Positions 33,241-46,660 are shown, counted from the first letter of the stretch. The stretch: 64,000 nucleotides of DNA from Trichoplax sp. H2 (GCA_003344405.1 NOWV01000012.1:806001-870000), one strand, 5' to 3'. The notes: generated by a model from the sequence alone, not told the origin. Translations and numbers: made by a program.

Positions 33241-36200
33241 ACTTATAGGAATAAATTCTATCATGAAAAAACTAGCTATGATGCAGTAGAATTGGAAGGC
33301 AAGTCTTGATGACTTTTAGCCTGTTAGAAATATCAGCTATTATTATAATCGATCCTTTCAGATATATTTTAAACCCTCCCCATCCTCCCTCACAATTCTT
33401 CGGACAAAGCTCGGATGATTTTCTGCAGTATATACTCATAGGGATAATAAAAACTAACTACTGTACAGTATAGTGCAATTCTAAGGCAAGTCTGGATGGC
33501 TTAAAGCCTGTTATTAATTATATATTAGATCCTTTCCAGATGTATTTACCTTGAGAGTTCTCCCCTCTCGTGACGAAGCCCTGATATTATTCTGCAGCGT
33601 ACTCCTACAAATAATAAAATAAAAACCTTAACGGTAATTACCCTTTTCTCCGTTCTTGCGACGAAGTCGTGATGTTTTTCTCCAGTATACACGTATACTC
33701 ATACAGATAATAAATAACTGCCATGCACGATATACGTACTGTGTGTGCCAGGGGATGCAATTTACAAAAGTAGTCATAACTCTTGCAGGAAATACCATAT
33801 CTCTATTTCATATTTATACAGTACATCCAAGTCGATGCTGTATACTGCTGGACTGTGTTCATTGTCATTTTTTGTGGCATACTTTGCAGAGCCAACGACG
33901 CCTAAAGAGAATTTTCTCTTACAAGTCCATGGCCAAGCAAGATTCTACTGTCCAGTGAATTCAATACTCATACTATGCATTTGTAGACAGTAAATAAAAT
34001 GAATCGGTCGATTAAACGAATTGTAACAGTGGGTAAAGGAACTAATGCAAAACCATCAGTGTATGGTACATCATCGTTTAGATGGACCCTAATCATAGCA
34101 TGCAGTAGATATCGATGCGTCTATTCAAAGTGTCAAATTGATCCAATATCTTCAAATCGAGATGCTAATATTTTTACAAGGTGGCAGCATACACCGTGCT
34201 GCCCATCATGGACTGTTATAGTACTCCTACAGTATAATTGGAGTAAACTAGTTCTACGAATGCAGTACATCAGCAAGCATAAGTTACCGTCAGTAACCGA
34301 TCAACTCCTTTCAAAATGGAACAAATTGTTTTAGTTTGTATAAAAGTAGGGATCACCATATTGATCCGAAAATATCATAAAACAACTTGAACATTGCCTG
34401 TATTGCTAAAGATTAATGATCAAAAACGACAGTATACATGAAAACAAACTTCTGGGCCATTCTATTTTAGCAGAAAATGACGTACAGTGCAAGTGTTTAG
34501 TAGCTTATTAATAGTTCGGTTAGGGTGATAAATGGATATATCACGGTCAAAGTAAGTGCTGTTGCAAACTTGAATACTATCGAGTTTACTGTAATACTAA
34601 ACAGCTATTGTCAAATCACCGATTGGAGTATGGTGGGCTACTTTCGCCTTAACCAATTGCTACTTTACATTGTTGAGATGCTGCTTGAAGTTTCCCGCAG
34701 ATGGTGAATGAAATCGAATGTTAAACACTAGTAGTGTGCCACAACTGTACAAAAAGCAACAGTCGTCTACATTTTGACATTATATACGCGTATATAGTAT
34801 TTTTATTTAATGCCATAGTTAGGCCCACTGACTATTTTGAGTTTTCAAACGATATTGGTCTTTGTTGTTGATGATGATGAAAACATGAACTATGGGAAAG
34901 TTTATATTTGCATCTCTACCCTGTACTTTTATAGACAATATCTATGATTAAACATTACTGGATGATCAGGGACTACCCGTCTCTGTTATAACATGCAGAT
35001 CAGATTACCGAGCTTACATAATAGTAGAGATCCAACTATCATAGATTGGATCGCCGCTTTCGCACTATGCAAAAATACCTCTGCGGATACTGCTTATGAG
35101 TCTGTAATATATGGTATTGGTGAAAAGTGTACTGTAGCATGAATCAAGACAACCTATAAACTGCCAGAAGTCCTTTTAAGGAAATATTTTGCCAGTGCAA
35201 TCATGATGATCATAACTTTTTCCTTAATATGTATCCAGAAAGAGAGAACAAGAAAGTGGCTAGTGTGGACGTGCACTTATCTAGCCTTGTCGTGCAGTTC
35301 ATGCTGTAATAATACTGTACTAACCTTACTTTTCGTTCAGTTGGATAAATATAGCGATAACGTCCAATTTTCTTAGCTTCCATTAAATGAACTAGTACTG
35401 TGACCTTCAATTTAGTACTCCTATACTTTAGTATGCTCAAAATGATAGAGTAACTTACTTGAAGAATGAACAAGAAATTGACTGATCGTATATTTATGTT
35501 ATATGTTGTACCCGTACTGTATAGACGGTTTCAATGATGGTCTCTTTCTAATGAAGACCTTAAAATTGGCTTTGGACCGGACTGAGGTTGGTAGCCATGG
35601 TGTTCTCCTTTTGATATAAGTTACATGGTAATAGATCTCGGCATGCAGTAGTTGTTTATCACTTTCTACTAGGAATCTCTAGCCTTCTCCTACAGTACTG
35701 TACGCCTAGTAGGCAGGAATCTATATAATGTAATACAGTTGTTTCTCACCTTATCCAAGCTATCAATGTTATACATTGCTATATATTTGTCGATTTCAAA
35801 GTATGAAGCATTAAAATGTACATACAATATAGTAGAAAGTTTTAAGCATCAAGTGTAACGCTTAGCAGCAAATCAGTAGATACAGACATAGTAATAGTTA
35901 CATGCCTCAACATACTGTACTGTGGATTGATTTGCATAATTGACAGTCAATAAATTGTAGAATTGTGCGCTAAAGTTTCTAACCTGTTAATAAAAGTTTC
36001 AACTCGATCGTCCTTGAACATTATAGTAATGTATCATATCGTTATATCAACTACAGAATAAGGTCTTTACCTTTTCAACGATAAAGCACTATAATTATGA
36101 TATTTCTGTGCTAGCAATATGTAACATTTATGATAGAATATTTTGATATAATTTTTTTTACAAGATTTAAAGCTGTCCCCATCCTTGGTAGGCTTTTGGA

Positions 36201-37284
36201 TTAATTCTATGGTATGTACGCTGGTATAGTACTTCAATTTTCGAATCGTGTTCAATGTATCTTTTATTTTGCAAAGCGTCAGATTGCTTCTGTAGTTGAA
36301 ATAAATTTCATCTACTAACAGTAGAATCACCTTTTACTTTTAAATCGTTTATGTAAATAGTTAGTATCAGTGATTAACATTGAACAATAGCATCCAAGCA
36401 CCGTAAACATTTATTTTAAACTAATTATATTATTAGACCCTTTCGACTTGAAATCGAATTAACCAAAGTAGTAACATACATTCATTTATTGGGATTATTT
36501 ACATCTATCCCCCGCATTATTAATTAATATCAATAAGTTTTAGCATATTACGAGTGATTCGAATTGAATACACATTAAATGCGTTTTGGATAAGATTGAG
36601 TTATCAAGTTTGAGATTGTATGTCATGTAAATTAGTACAGTTAAGCATTTCCAATCTTAGTAATAGCAAATACTTTTGAATGCTTAACCCTTTTAAGCCA
36701 AGCTACGTCTGATTAAATAATGTCTAGCTTCGTTTAGAACTAGAATTAATTTACAATTGCAGTATAGTAGTACATTAATTAGTTACGATATTACATTTCA
36801 ACGTAATCTTTTTACATTAAGATCATATGAGAGCAAGAAAAAGTCGGTAATCGAAAACTATAGTTATAGATGGTATTTCTTAAATCACACCGAGGGTAAA
36901 TATTAGATGCTAAAAGCATGTAAAACCAATGTTTTTGTATATGTAACATTCGGAATAATGTGAACGTCAGTAATAGAGTTGTATTGTTTAAGAAAGAATA
37001 CTTAGTAAGAGAACACAAGTCGATAATGAGCGCAAATACCATAGGTACAATGATGATTTGGTTTTGGAAATTTTTCCTGAGCTGCTTATGATACCGTATC
37101 GAGTTATTGGTGTTCTTTCATTCCTCTTGTAAATTGTTATGTAGTGAAAGGCTGAACGATCACAAGTAAAGTTTTGACTACTCCAAAATATCTACATACG
37201 TATAGCCATACTAATAGAATAATGTAGCCGAAATAATTAAACTAAACACATTTAATTGAGTTCATTAATTAATAAACAGATACA

Positions 37285-40200
37285 ATGGAATGCTCAGTAT
37301 GCAATAAAAAATACAAATTGGCCGAAATATATCCTAATAAGATATCACAAGTAGCAATGTGCAAGGTACGTCTTTAATTTGATATGATGTTTTGTATTGA
37401 AATCAGTCATGAGATGCATACTATGACAGTGATAAACTTGATTTTTCCTTGTAAGGCATGCCATGATTTCTCTTATAACTCTGAATGTACGCTGGATGAA
37501 GATGGCCATTATGCACAATGTGCTTGGTGTGGAGCTAGAAACGAAATTTTACTATGTAGTAGTTGTAAAAATAGTTTCTGCACTACATGCATTAGACAAA
37601 ATTTTGGTAGAAAAGTACTGGAAGTGATTCAAAATCTCAAATTTTGGAGATGCTTTGCTTGCGATGATCCGTTCATAAAAAGTTCACAAGAAAATTATGA
37701 GGGAATTTGCTTCGGTAGTAATTCGATAAAGGAAAGCAGCGTCGTGAAAGGCAGGTGTTATGGTAAACCGAGCGACAAGGACTTAATGGAATCCAAATCA
37801 ATCGATACAGCTAGTTATGCTCTTGGATCTGACGATGCCAGTGACGTTTCTACTAATGTTAGTGTAGGGGAACATAACTTGGATAGTAACGTTAATGAGG
37901 CGGTTTCGAATGTTGACTCTTTGGCAGTGGATAGAAACCAAGAGTTAAATCGATATTTAGCAGAAGATATGATAGCGGCTGATCAAACATATGACAGACA
38001 TAGCTGTGTTGACTTTGAAATTCGTTTATCTTCTGATGATTGGAAGAATGCACTAGACATGCATCGAACTGAGAATATAAATACAATTAGCAGCCGACGC
38101 CTGAAATTAGGAACGATGCCAACATTTCCTTGTTTTCATATAGTGGCTGTTGGTTTAGAAGATTTAAATATCAAAAAATTAAAACTGCTTTACCCGACGT
38201 ATAAGATTACAGTTGATCATGATCCTTTCTTATTGGAAGATAGAACCGAAGATAAGTCTTTAGATAGCGATTATGATAATCCTGATATACAGTCAATTCA
38301 TGATAGTCAAAGCGAAAGTCAGGAGTCCTCATTTTTAAGCAAGATAGAAAGAAAATTACTAGGGAAACAACATCCAAAGAGTCGAAAACACCGTCTTAAA
38401 TCGGACATTTCTGACATAAGTGATGGAAAATGTAATCATTCTAATGTAAAACGTATGAAATTAGAGTCTGGATCGTTGAATTCTGATGAAGATAATTATC
38501 CATCATCATCTCACGATATATCAGATAACGAATCAGATGAACCTATTTCGGATAATTCATCATTTTGGTCGAGTTGTAATGAATTCGATGATGAACATAT
38601 CGATAGTGAATGTAATCTCAGCGATAGTAATGAAGCAAGTAACAACTTTAGCGATAAATCAACAGAATACTCGTCATCAATTTCGGATTCTGATAGCTCG
38701 GTGTTGAATATGGAAGACCTGATTAGTGATAGAAAAGCAAGAGTGCGTCGATCAGTCGAGAAAGACCTTACAGATGCTGATAGTATCACGAGCATTTCAA
38801 CGGATACCGAAAGTAATGCTACCAAGGCTGTGCTAAAAAGCGCTTTGCAATATAGTCCTACTAAATCAGAATCTTCTAGGCATAAAGCAACTGTTAAAGA
38901 CTGTGAGATAACTCACCATGATAAAAGGCAGGTCTCTGTATCGTCGGAACGTCGTCGCGATAACCCATCAAGCCACTGTTCTTTCCGAAATGCAGATTCA
39001 GTGTGTGATAATTCGGTATCATCGGAACGTCGTCGCGATGACCCATCAAGCCACTGTTCTTTCCGAAATGCAGATTCAGTGTGTGATAATTCGGTAAAGA
39101 TATCTTCGACATTGACTTCTGTCAATGAGCCTGATAATCAGAGTGAACATGCAATGGAAATTATTGCTTCTAGTAAAGATAAAGAAAATACTCACCACAC
39201 TAATAACGTCGAAGATCGTAAATCACCTCCAAATGCTACGCATGAAGATGATTCTCCTTCTACAGTATGTTTAAAAAAGAACTCTGCTGGTCGTAAGAAA
39301 ATACGCCGGGTTCTTAACTATTTTGAGCTAGATCCGGAAACCCGAGCTGCGGCGAAGGAAGAAAAAAAAAGATTAGATCGCATTAAAGATCAGAAGCGTT
39401 CGAAAACTACTTCTTCTGCAACTAATAGTCAAGTAGATGACTTTATTTTAGAGAAACATGATAATAAAAAGATTGTTCACGTCCAATCATTCATTAGTAA
39501 GCATCTAAAAGCTCATCAGAAGGAAGGTATAAAATTTATGTGGACAAGCTGTATCGAGTCAGTTGATCGAATTGCTGAACCTGGATCTGGTTGTATAATT
39601 GCACATTCGATGGGCTTGGGTAAAACGTTACAGGTAGCTTCTAGCATTCGTATTGTTCCGGTTCATACTTTTAAACTTATTCTCAACTAATCACTGGTCT
39701 AAATAGGTTATCGCTTTCATCGATGCAGTATTGAACTATGGTAATGAAAGCATACAGAGCGTACTTGTAGTATGCCCTAAAAATGTTTTATTAAATTGGG
39801 CACTGGAGTTTAAAAAGTGGCTCAAGGGGGAAAATAGTTATAGTGTAAGTTATTACTAGAATTGTTAAAATATAAGAGAAATTCTTAATTAATCTGAAAA
39901 TATATGACCCTATATCTTGCAGGTACACACTTTTTCAGCTACCTTAAGCAGTACTAAGGACCGTTTGAGGCCTCTACGGCTCTGGCATGCTACGAAGGGT
40001 TTAATGATTATTAGTTATAATATGTATACGAAGTTGTTATCACCTGATAAATCTAATTTTGATCGCAGTTGTAATGATTTTCTTGAACAAGTTCTATTGG
40101 AACCTGGTGAGTAATGCTTACGCTTTACCTAATAACATTTATTTAACGTAACTTGGGTAAATTTTTCAATTATTGCAGGTCCGGACATTGTTATATGTGA

Positions 40201-43052
40201 CGAAGGACATTTGCTTAAAAGTCAAAAAACTAAAATTTCTGAGATTTTAAATAGAATCAGGACGAAACGACGTATTATACTAACTGGGACACCTTTACAA
40301 AACAATTTAAGCGAATGTATATACTCCGTAAAAAGATCTTTTATTTACAAATGTGCAGATGTACTTTACTATATTTACATTTTTTCCTTTCCTGGATCTA
40401 GATCTTGACTTAACTTTTGAATTATTTTTGTACCAGATTATTATATGGTCAATTTTGTTAAGCCACGGTTACTTGGCTCGATGAGTGAATTCAAAAATAG
40501 GTTCATTAATCCAATTCGTAATGGACTACATGCGGATTCTACAAGGGATGATGTAAAATATATGAAGAAACGCACTTATGTATTGAATTTGAAAGTCAAG
40601 GCTTTTGTACAGGTTGCCGGTGTAATGTTTTGTATTAGGTTATATGTTGAAGAATTTCTTTATTAACTTAGCTCGTTATACATTTATGCAGAGATACGAT
40701 TACGATGTGTTAGAGTCTGAGCTGCCTCCGAAACATGAATATGTTATTTATATTCGTATGTCGAGAAAACAATGTGAACTTTACAAATCTTACTTAGAAA
40801 AGTTTGCATCTGACGATCATCTACATTTTCGGACCTACTGTAAGTATTTTTCTCCCATCATCATTGTAACTATTTTCCTGCTATGAGGAATTTATAGATT
40901 TGGCTTTGTGTGTAGCTTTATTTGGTGATTTCTCGAACTTGACAAGCATTTGGACGTATCCTTGGAATTGGAAAAGAGATAATAATAATTCCATGAAGGA
41001 CATGGTTTCTGAAAACGATGAAGTCAGCACTGTTAGTGATGGAGGGTGCTCTACTACATGGAAAGATTCAAGTCTGGCTGAAGATTGTGACCATCTTCAA
41101 AATGATACCGGCATTATTGACGCTACGAGGCTTGATTTAGGTGATACGACCAAAGGAAATGAAAATGATACAGCTAATACACGTGTAAATAGTGATGACG
41201 GAAGTAAAAAGGCTGTAACCGTGGATCAGTTAGTATTAAACACTACTATTAATTCAGCTAGTGATAAAGATGCAGTTGATAGACATAAAAAGCGCTGGCT
41301 GGAACAACTTGCGAAGGTTCCACAAGAAGATCTTATGACATATTGTAACAAAATGAAAGTCGTTGTGAAAATAATCGATCTGGCCTATAAATTACAAGAG
41401 AAAGTAATTATATTCAGCCATAGTCTATGTTGTCTGACATTGATTGAAGAAGTATTGAGAGAGAATTGTACACCTAGCTTGTCATATGAAGACTACTGCA
41501 GAATGGACGGAAGAACGTCTGCGGAACTACGTCAGCGTTATATTGATAAATTTAATAATAGCAATAGCTATCGGTAAGACCTGTGTACTTGTACTCTGTA
41601 ATAAAGTATATTAGGTAATAAGATTAATTACATCATTTGTAGTTCTAAGAATTTTATTTGATCAAGGTGTTGATAATTTCTGCATAAATTAACTTTCTTA
41701 ACTTTCTAATGTTTTTAGATGCAGAGTATTCCTAATTTCGACGCGTGCTGGTAGCTTAGGAATTAATTTGACTGCTGCTAGTAGAGTAGTTTTATTTGAC
41801 GTTGGTTGGAATCCGTCTTATGATATGCAAGCGATTTTCCGTGCTTACCGATTTGGGCAAAGAAAAACGGTTTATGTTTATCGTCTTGTCGCAAAGGTAT
41901 GACTGTAAAGTTGACATATAAAGTAATTGCATCGATATTTAAATGGGATGATATGCGTGATTAGTCCTTCTTTACCCGAAACTGATAGGGTACAATGGAA
42001 CAAAAAATCTATGAAAGACAGGTTGATGTTATTTCAGGAATACGTATAGAAATGCAATAAATCCAACCATGAACTATACATATGCCTCTTCATTGAATTA
42101 GGTTACGAAACAATCATTAGCTTACAGAGTTATTGACAAGCGTCAAATCGAGCGCCATTATACCATGTCAGAATTGCAGGAACTGTATGCCTTTACTCCT
42201 GAGCCGGATAATTTAAAAACTCCCTTAGTCCCACAGGTTTACTGAACTATATTCTTGTTCAAGTCTAGGGATGTAATGCGTAACGGTATTTGATATGGAT
42301 CGTTTGTGTATAATTAGGATCAAATTCTTGCGGAAATTATACAGGATCTACATCCGAAAATCCTTTTAAGTTATCATGAACATGATTCTTTACTCAAGAA
42401 TATAGAATCAGAAAAATTAACAGAAGATGAGCGGAAGGCTGCATGGGAAGAATATAAAGCAGACGAAACGTAATCTTTTGATTTGAGAATCAGTCATTGT
42501 TATCATTCTTCACGTGGCAAGATTAACTTAAAATTTTTTATTTTATTTATTTACAATTCTTAGGCGGCAGTTAAAGCAGCTGCAAGGAAACGACAATCCC
42601 ATAGGTAATTCTAGTTATGTATGTTGAACCCGTTGTAGTTGGTATTATCATTACGAACGCAGCAGCTGAATTATAGGAAATAAGCTAGATTGATTGTTAT
42701 GGATTATGCAATACTTTTATTTGCTTGCTGCTTTTTTATCTTAATTTGATTATAATAAAGCATGCTATGCATATTCTGTATTTATTGCAAAGTGGTATTC
42801 TGAATTTATGCGAAGCGAATGTAGAAAACTTATTCGATCTCATTATCTGCCTATTTTGGATTAGGACTCGAGCAGGCGCAAAACATGCTATCATTGAATA
42901 CTAATGGAAGTTTTGGTAATAATCAAGAAATTGTAAATAGTACGACGGGCGAATTGCCGTCGCAATTGGATAATCGTAGTGAGATGTTACCATCAACTCA
43001 CGCTCAGTTGAATTTCCCTGGATATCGATCTTCATTCGGTTACATGGCTTAG
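37285..43052 (+). CDS. ATRX: ATRX, SNF2-family chromatin remodeller with N-terminal ADD domain
   Basis: ATRX is a nuclear ATPase that, with DAXX, deposits histone H3.3 in heterochromatin; its ADD domain reads histone H3 tails. Fourteen exons join in frame: 37285-37365, 37456-39633, 39707-39844, 39923-40106, 40179-40316, 40437-40612, 40692-40839, 40898-41573, 41719-41896, 41989-42021, 42102-42236, 42318-42469, 42564-42604 and 42865-43052. They give 1,481 residues; the human protein has 2,492. The ADD begins at Met1 (CSVC...CKAC, then the PHD-type [21 protein letters not shown]). A long Ser/Asp-rich acidic linker follows. The helicase has [26 protein letters not shown], and [12 protein letters not shown]...[19 protein letters not shown] matches the ATRX C-terminal region. 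Exon 10 is a 33-nt microexon. AATAAA lies at 43097-43102. Confidence 0.95.
38944..39095 (+). repeat. In-frame 78-bp tandem duplication inside ATRX exon 2
   Basis: Two consecutive 78-bp copies (26 codons each) encode [19 protein letters not shown] and [19 protein letters not shown] followed by SVCDNSV. Only a few bases differ between the copies, so the duplication looks recent. It lies in the disordered Ser/Asp-rich linker between the ADD and helicase domains and keeps the reading frame. Confidence 0.95.
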
Positions 43053-43997
43053 AACATGTAGATTGGTTGTTTATATAAATAAGATGTTACACGTTAAATA
43101 AAGTGTATTGTGAAGCATTGATAATTTTTCAATTATATTGTACGAGTATTTGTTTCTGGCCAAGTGGTAAGATTGGTAGAAGTTCGGCTGCTTTACTGTG
43201 GATAAATAGAAACGACTTCATTATAAAGCGTTCGACATTAGTGTATTATCTTCAAATTTTTATTTTACCTTTGAGATTAAAAGTAGAGCTATAAGAGATT
43301 TAGTCGTTCGCAGTTGCTATTAATACTAATTACAGTACAGTAGATATTCTGTTTTCGTATTGACATTCAGCTAGTTAATGTATGAAAATACTGAGTCTGT
43401 TATGTGTTTGCATATAAAGTTAAGTTTTCTTTGGTAACCCAGTATTATCTGTTATTGTTACAAACACAATTATAAATCTAACACTTTAAAGCGTTTTTTT
43501 ATATGGAATAATGTTTGTGATATCAGTACTGTATGTTATGCTGACAATCCTGTATTACGGTCTAATATGTTAAGGAAAGCAATAAATTTATTTTAGTAAC
43601 TTAAAAAGCTATTCGCAAATGTAATTGTAGATAGTTTAAAGTTATATTATCAATTGATGAGATCGGTGCTTGCGAATGCCTTAGTCGTTACGGAAACATA
43701 TATCTGTATAGTTTCGTGACATTTTGATTTATGTCAAATATAGTTGATTACAGACTTGACAGTAAATGAATCGACTTGATAACTACTTTGAAGAAATGTA
43801 AAATGACCACAGAAAATATTTGTATCATTTACCACTGGTGATACCATATTTATTTTCGGTAAGCGATGATACATTATAATTTATTCGAGCTATATGATAA
43901 TTTCAAAGGGATGTTCTTGAATATCCTTTTGATCAAAACTTCACGTTTCTTTTCAAACTATATGCGGAATGGTAAATGTGTAATGTTCAAGAAAAAA
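43053..43997. other. Convergent gap between ATRX and LRRC51
   Basis: The gap separates two 3' ends. It holds the ATRX poly(A) signal at 43097-43102 and AT-rich sequence, with only one or two isolated CAGTA words (near 43335 and 43525). No cluster, tandem repeat or exon was seen. Confidence 0.6.
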
Positions 43998-45068
43998 TCA
44001 CTGATCATTTTGTTGCTGTTTCTTTTTTCGAGGCGATTTCAGCTTTCTAGCATTGCCCATTTTGCGCCAATCAGCTGCTAATCGTATATCTTGCTTTGTA
44101 ACAGCACTAAAATCCAATTGCCTTAGATTAGGAAGGAGGGAAAGAACGTAATTCCTATATCCCTGTACGTCAACAATAGGGTTACCATGGAGTGCTATCG
44201 ATTTCAGCTCAGTTAAAGATGCTAGTTTATCAATCTCTTCTATGTCTTCGATTTTATTACCATGTAGATATAAAACTTTTATACATGGATAATTAAGCAA
44301 GACCTGTATATGTAGAGGAGCTGTTATTAGTTTAAATCTAAATTTTCAAACCGAATAATTGTTTAAGTTGAGCTATAATTTAGGATGTAACAAAATACCG
44401 TACCTTGTCAATTTTTGTTATACTGTTGAAAGACAAATCTAGCCATGACAAACCATTTGGTTTATCCAGAAGTTTTTCTACTACTTCTGGAAAGCCGTCA
44501 AAGTTTTTAACATAATTATTGTTAATTCGTAAAGAGTTGGTATGGTGCTTGCCGGAAGAGCTTATCTAGCAATTTGATGGCAATAGTCAGAGTTATTATA
44601 TTACAGTAGACTAAGATATGAACAATATTTAGATTATGTAAATTCGAGTAACTTTAGCTTCATACTTTGTATTTGACTTTTCCAAGCCTGGGTTCTTCAT
44701 TGCGGAGATCTACAATATTGATTGGAAATTGTAATGCTTGGATGATAGTTTTACATTTTGTCTAAATAACTTAAAATTTACGTTTCTTTCTAGCAATAGA
44801 GAAACCTTTGATAATTATATTATTTAGTGTGACAACATCAAGTAATATTTCTATTGGGACATTAAAGTATGCATTTCAGATCTCAAAGTATTAAGCATTA
44901 GCAACTTTCGATGAAAGATGCTTTAAGAGGAAATGACCATTGCAATAACAAGCAAGTATTACCAGAGAGTGTTTCGATGTGCTTGAAGGAGAAATCTAGT
45001 GGGGGCCCATTTTCAACATTACAATCAATGGCATGAACAATTTGGTGTCGGCGTGGACTGTTACTCAT
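43998..45068 (-). CDS. LRRC51: LRRC51, leucine-rich repeat protein (LRTOMT LRR1 product)
   Basis: LRRC51 is a small conserved leucine-rich repeat protein of poorly known function; in primates it is fused at transcript level to TOMT as LRTOMT. Four exons join in frame: 44963-45068, 44666-44736, 44404-44565 and 43998-44303. They give 214 residues; the human protein has 192. Key matches are GPPLDFSFKHIE near the start (human PPLDYSFRSI), RNEEPRLG, GLSWLDLSFNSIT, VLYLHGNKI, LKSIALHGNPI, GYRNYVLSLLPNLRQLDFSA and a lysine-rich tail. The exon 2 acceptor at 44736 was chosen because the better-looking TAG at 44762 gives the wrong phase. The gene is divergent from LAMTOR1, and both are neighbours of NUMA1 in human. 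Confidence 0.92.
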
Positions 45069-45664
45069 TTCGATATTTGTGTTTGTTAATGATACGAATT
45101 TTCCTATATGTAAAAATGAAATTGTGAAAGGCAAATATTGATCAGATTACTGTTGTAGTGATAATTTCGTGATTTCAATTTAATGATCGATATTTGTATC
45201 TATAAATTTGAGAGTAGTGATGAATTGTAAGTTATTGGTGTAAAATTAGTAAATAGTCAGAATACCTTTTCACTTGCAGCTGTTAGGGAATGCGTAGATT
45301 TGCTAGACGATTTATTTGATTACTAGAGTTTAGACAATAATAGATGTTGGTTTCTTCGTCCAATAATCATATCCTATTTCAATTGGGATTCATAGCCAAT
45401 GTTAACGTTGTTGGTATTCCTTGAGGGATTATGAATTGCTTTACGCGTAGGTAAGAATATTAGGAAATACAGTGGAATATTGTGCTGCAATAATATATTA
45501 TATCGATCAATTACATCTATCTGAAGAGGTAGTAACCAGTAACGTAACTAAGTATTAAGATATAAAATGGTTAACTTGGTATTTATCCATCTCTACGCCA
45601 ATATATACTGTAGTCTTGCTAGCATTTGTGATGGCAAAGGATCGGGTGTTGTCATAGCGATAGC

Positions 45665-46660
45665 GTGTACCGTACAGTGTACAGTGTACAGTACCATGGA
45701 CTACTCAATTATACTGTACGATGGCCCAGACGGCTCAGACAGTCAGACAGCCAAGACGGCAAAAATAGTTGTACAGTATACTTTGAACAATTGTATAATG
45801 TACAGTCCAGTCCACTTTTGCCAGTTCTACTGTACAATCTGATTATTTTCGATGTCTCCCCTTCGTTCAAAAATCAAAGTTGTATTCCGTTGAAATTCCA
45901 GTGTAGTATTTATATATACCCGTAGAAGGATATCTCCGAAGATAGATTATCATGATAACATGAACGTACAGTATAGTACTGTACTGTACAGTTTTTTCTT
46001 ACATTACACAGTACAGTACAGTACAGTACAGTATAACAGTACATGATGTACCGATGATTTAAAGTGTACTAATAGTACACAGTACAGTACAGTAGTCCTT
46101 GTCTGTACGCCCGTGCGTCTGTACTATTCTTTTAAGAACTACAGTACTGTACAGTGTACAGTGTACAGTACTGCCCTGTCCAGTACTGTAGCTACGAAAA
46201 GAGAAGTGCAGACATACAGACGTACAGACAAGGACTACTGTAGTACTGTATGTACTGTACTGTTAGTACAGTACACTTTAAGTCATCGGTATATCATATG
46301 ACTGTTTCGTCACTCTTCTATCTTTCGGCAGTTGCCGATTTCGTCAGCGACTTCTATTTTCTCTCTATCAACTGTTGACTATATTATACTATTATATTAT
46401 TCAGAGTAAAATAAAAATACTGAAGGTGAACTGTAGAAAGCAAGTGCTTAGTACTTTAATAGAGACGATTTCGTCATGCTTCCGACGGTACAGTACTGAG
46501 TACTGGAATCTACAGTACAGTACCTACTATACGTACAGTACAGTACCCGATCCAGTACAGTACAGTATTATACTGCATGAAAGAATAAAATGGACTCAGA
46601 GTCATGACAGTACGGTACTGTAGTCCGGTATACTGTACACTGTACAGTACTGTACTGTAT
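45665..46660. repeat. TACTG/CAGTA palindromic lattice cluster 5
   Basis: This is one of the two longest clusters. Blocks at about 45665-45695, 45965-46035, 46075-46095, 46140-46195, 46238-46275, 46490-46570 and 46605-46655 contain up to five or more consecutive CAGTA units. TACTG runs then invert into CAGTA runs, making perfect palindromes. It ends about 190 bp before the LAMTOR1 start codon. Confidence 0.9.
46044..46296. repeat. 253-bp foldback element with paired terminal and internal arms
   Basis: The outer left arm TGATGTACCGATGATTTAAA... (46044-46070) pairs with 46270-46296 at about 25 of 27 positions. An inner arm starting GTAGTCCTTGTCTGTACG (46092-46125) pairs with 46205-46238 at about 29 of 34 positions. 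The loop (46126-46204) carries further TACTG/CAGTA words. The structure is that of a foldback or MITE-type element made partly from the palindromic lattice. No open frame is present. Confidence 0.8.

Larger units (their letters stand above)
29541..37284. promoter_or_regulatory. Repeat-rich divergent gap between UQCRB and ATRX
   Basis: This is the largest gene-poor stretch, 7.7 kb between two start codons facing outward. Its left half (29.6-33.6 kb) is packed with palindromic clusters, an inverted repeat and tandem arrays, all listed separately. From 33.6 kb to 37.28 kb it is AT-rich and mostly featureless, with scattered short frames (33999-34334, 34962-35143) that show no recognised features. 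No supported gene was found here. Confidence 0.6.

Noticed and set aside
33999-34334. 111-codon plus-strand frame starting MNRSIKRIVTVGKG
   Set aside because: No recognised motif, no splice partners and ordinary AT-rich composition; a frame of this length is plausible by chance in 64 kb.
34962-35143. Open frame containing DPTIIDWIAAFALCKN
   Set aside because: Protein-like appearance only; no start context, partner exon or known family.
35513-35620. Reverse-strand frame GYQPQSGPKPILRSSLERD
   Set aside because: Too short, with a stop codon just upstream and no supporting exon.
43159-43200. GGCCAAGTGGTAAGATTGG stretch resembling tRNA A-box sequence
   Set aside because: No matching B box or cloverleaf stems follow.
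44737-44763. Acceptor TAG at 44762 for LRRC51 exon 2
   Set aside because: It leads out of frame from exon 1; the AAG acceptor at 44738-44737 keeps the frame through RNEEPRLG.
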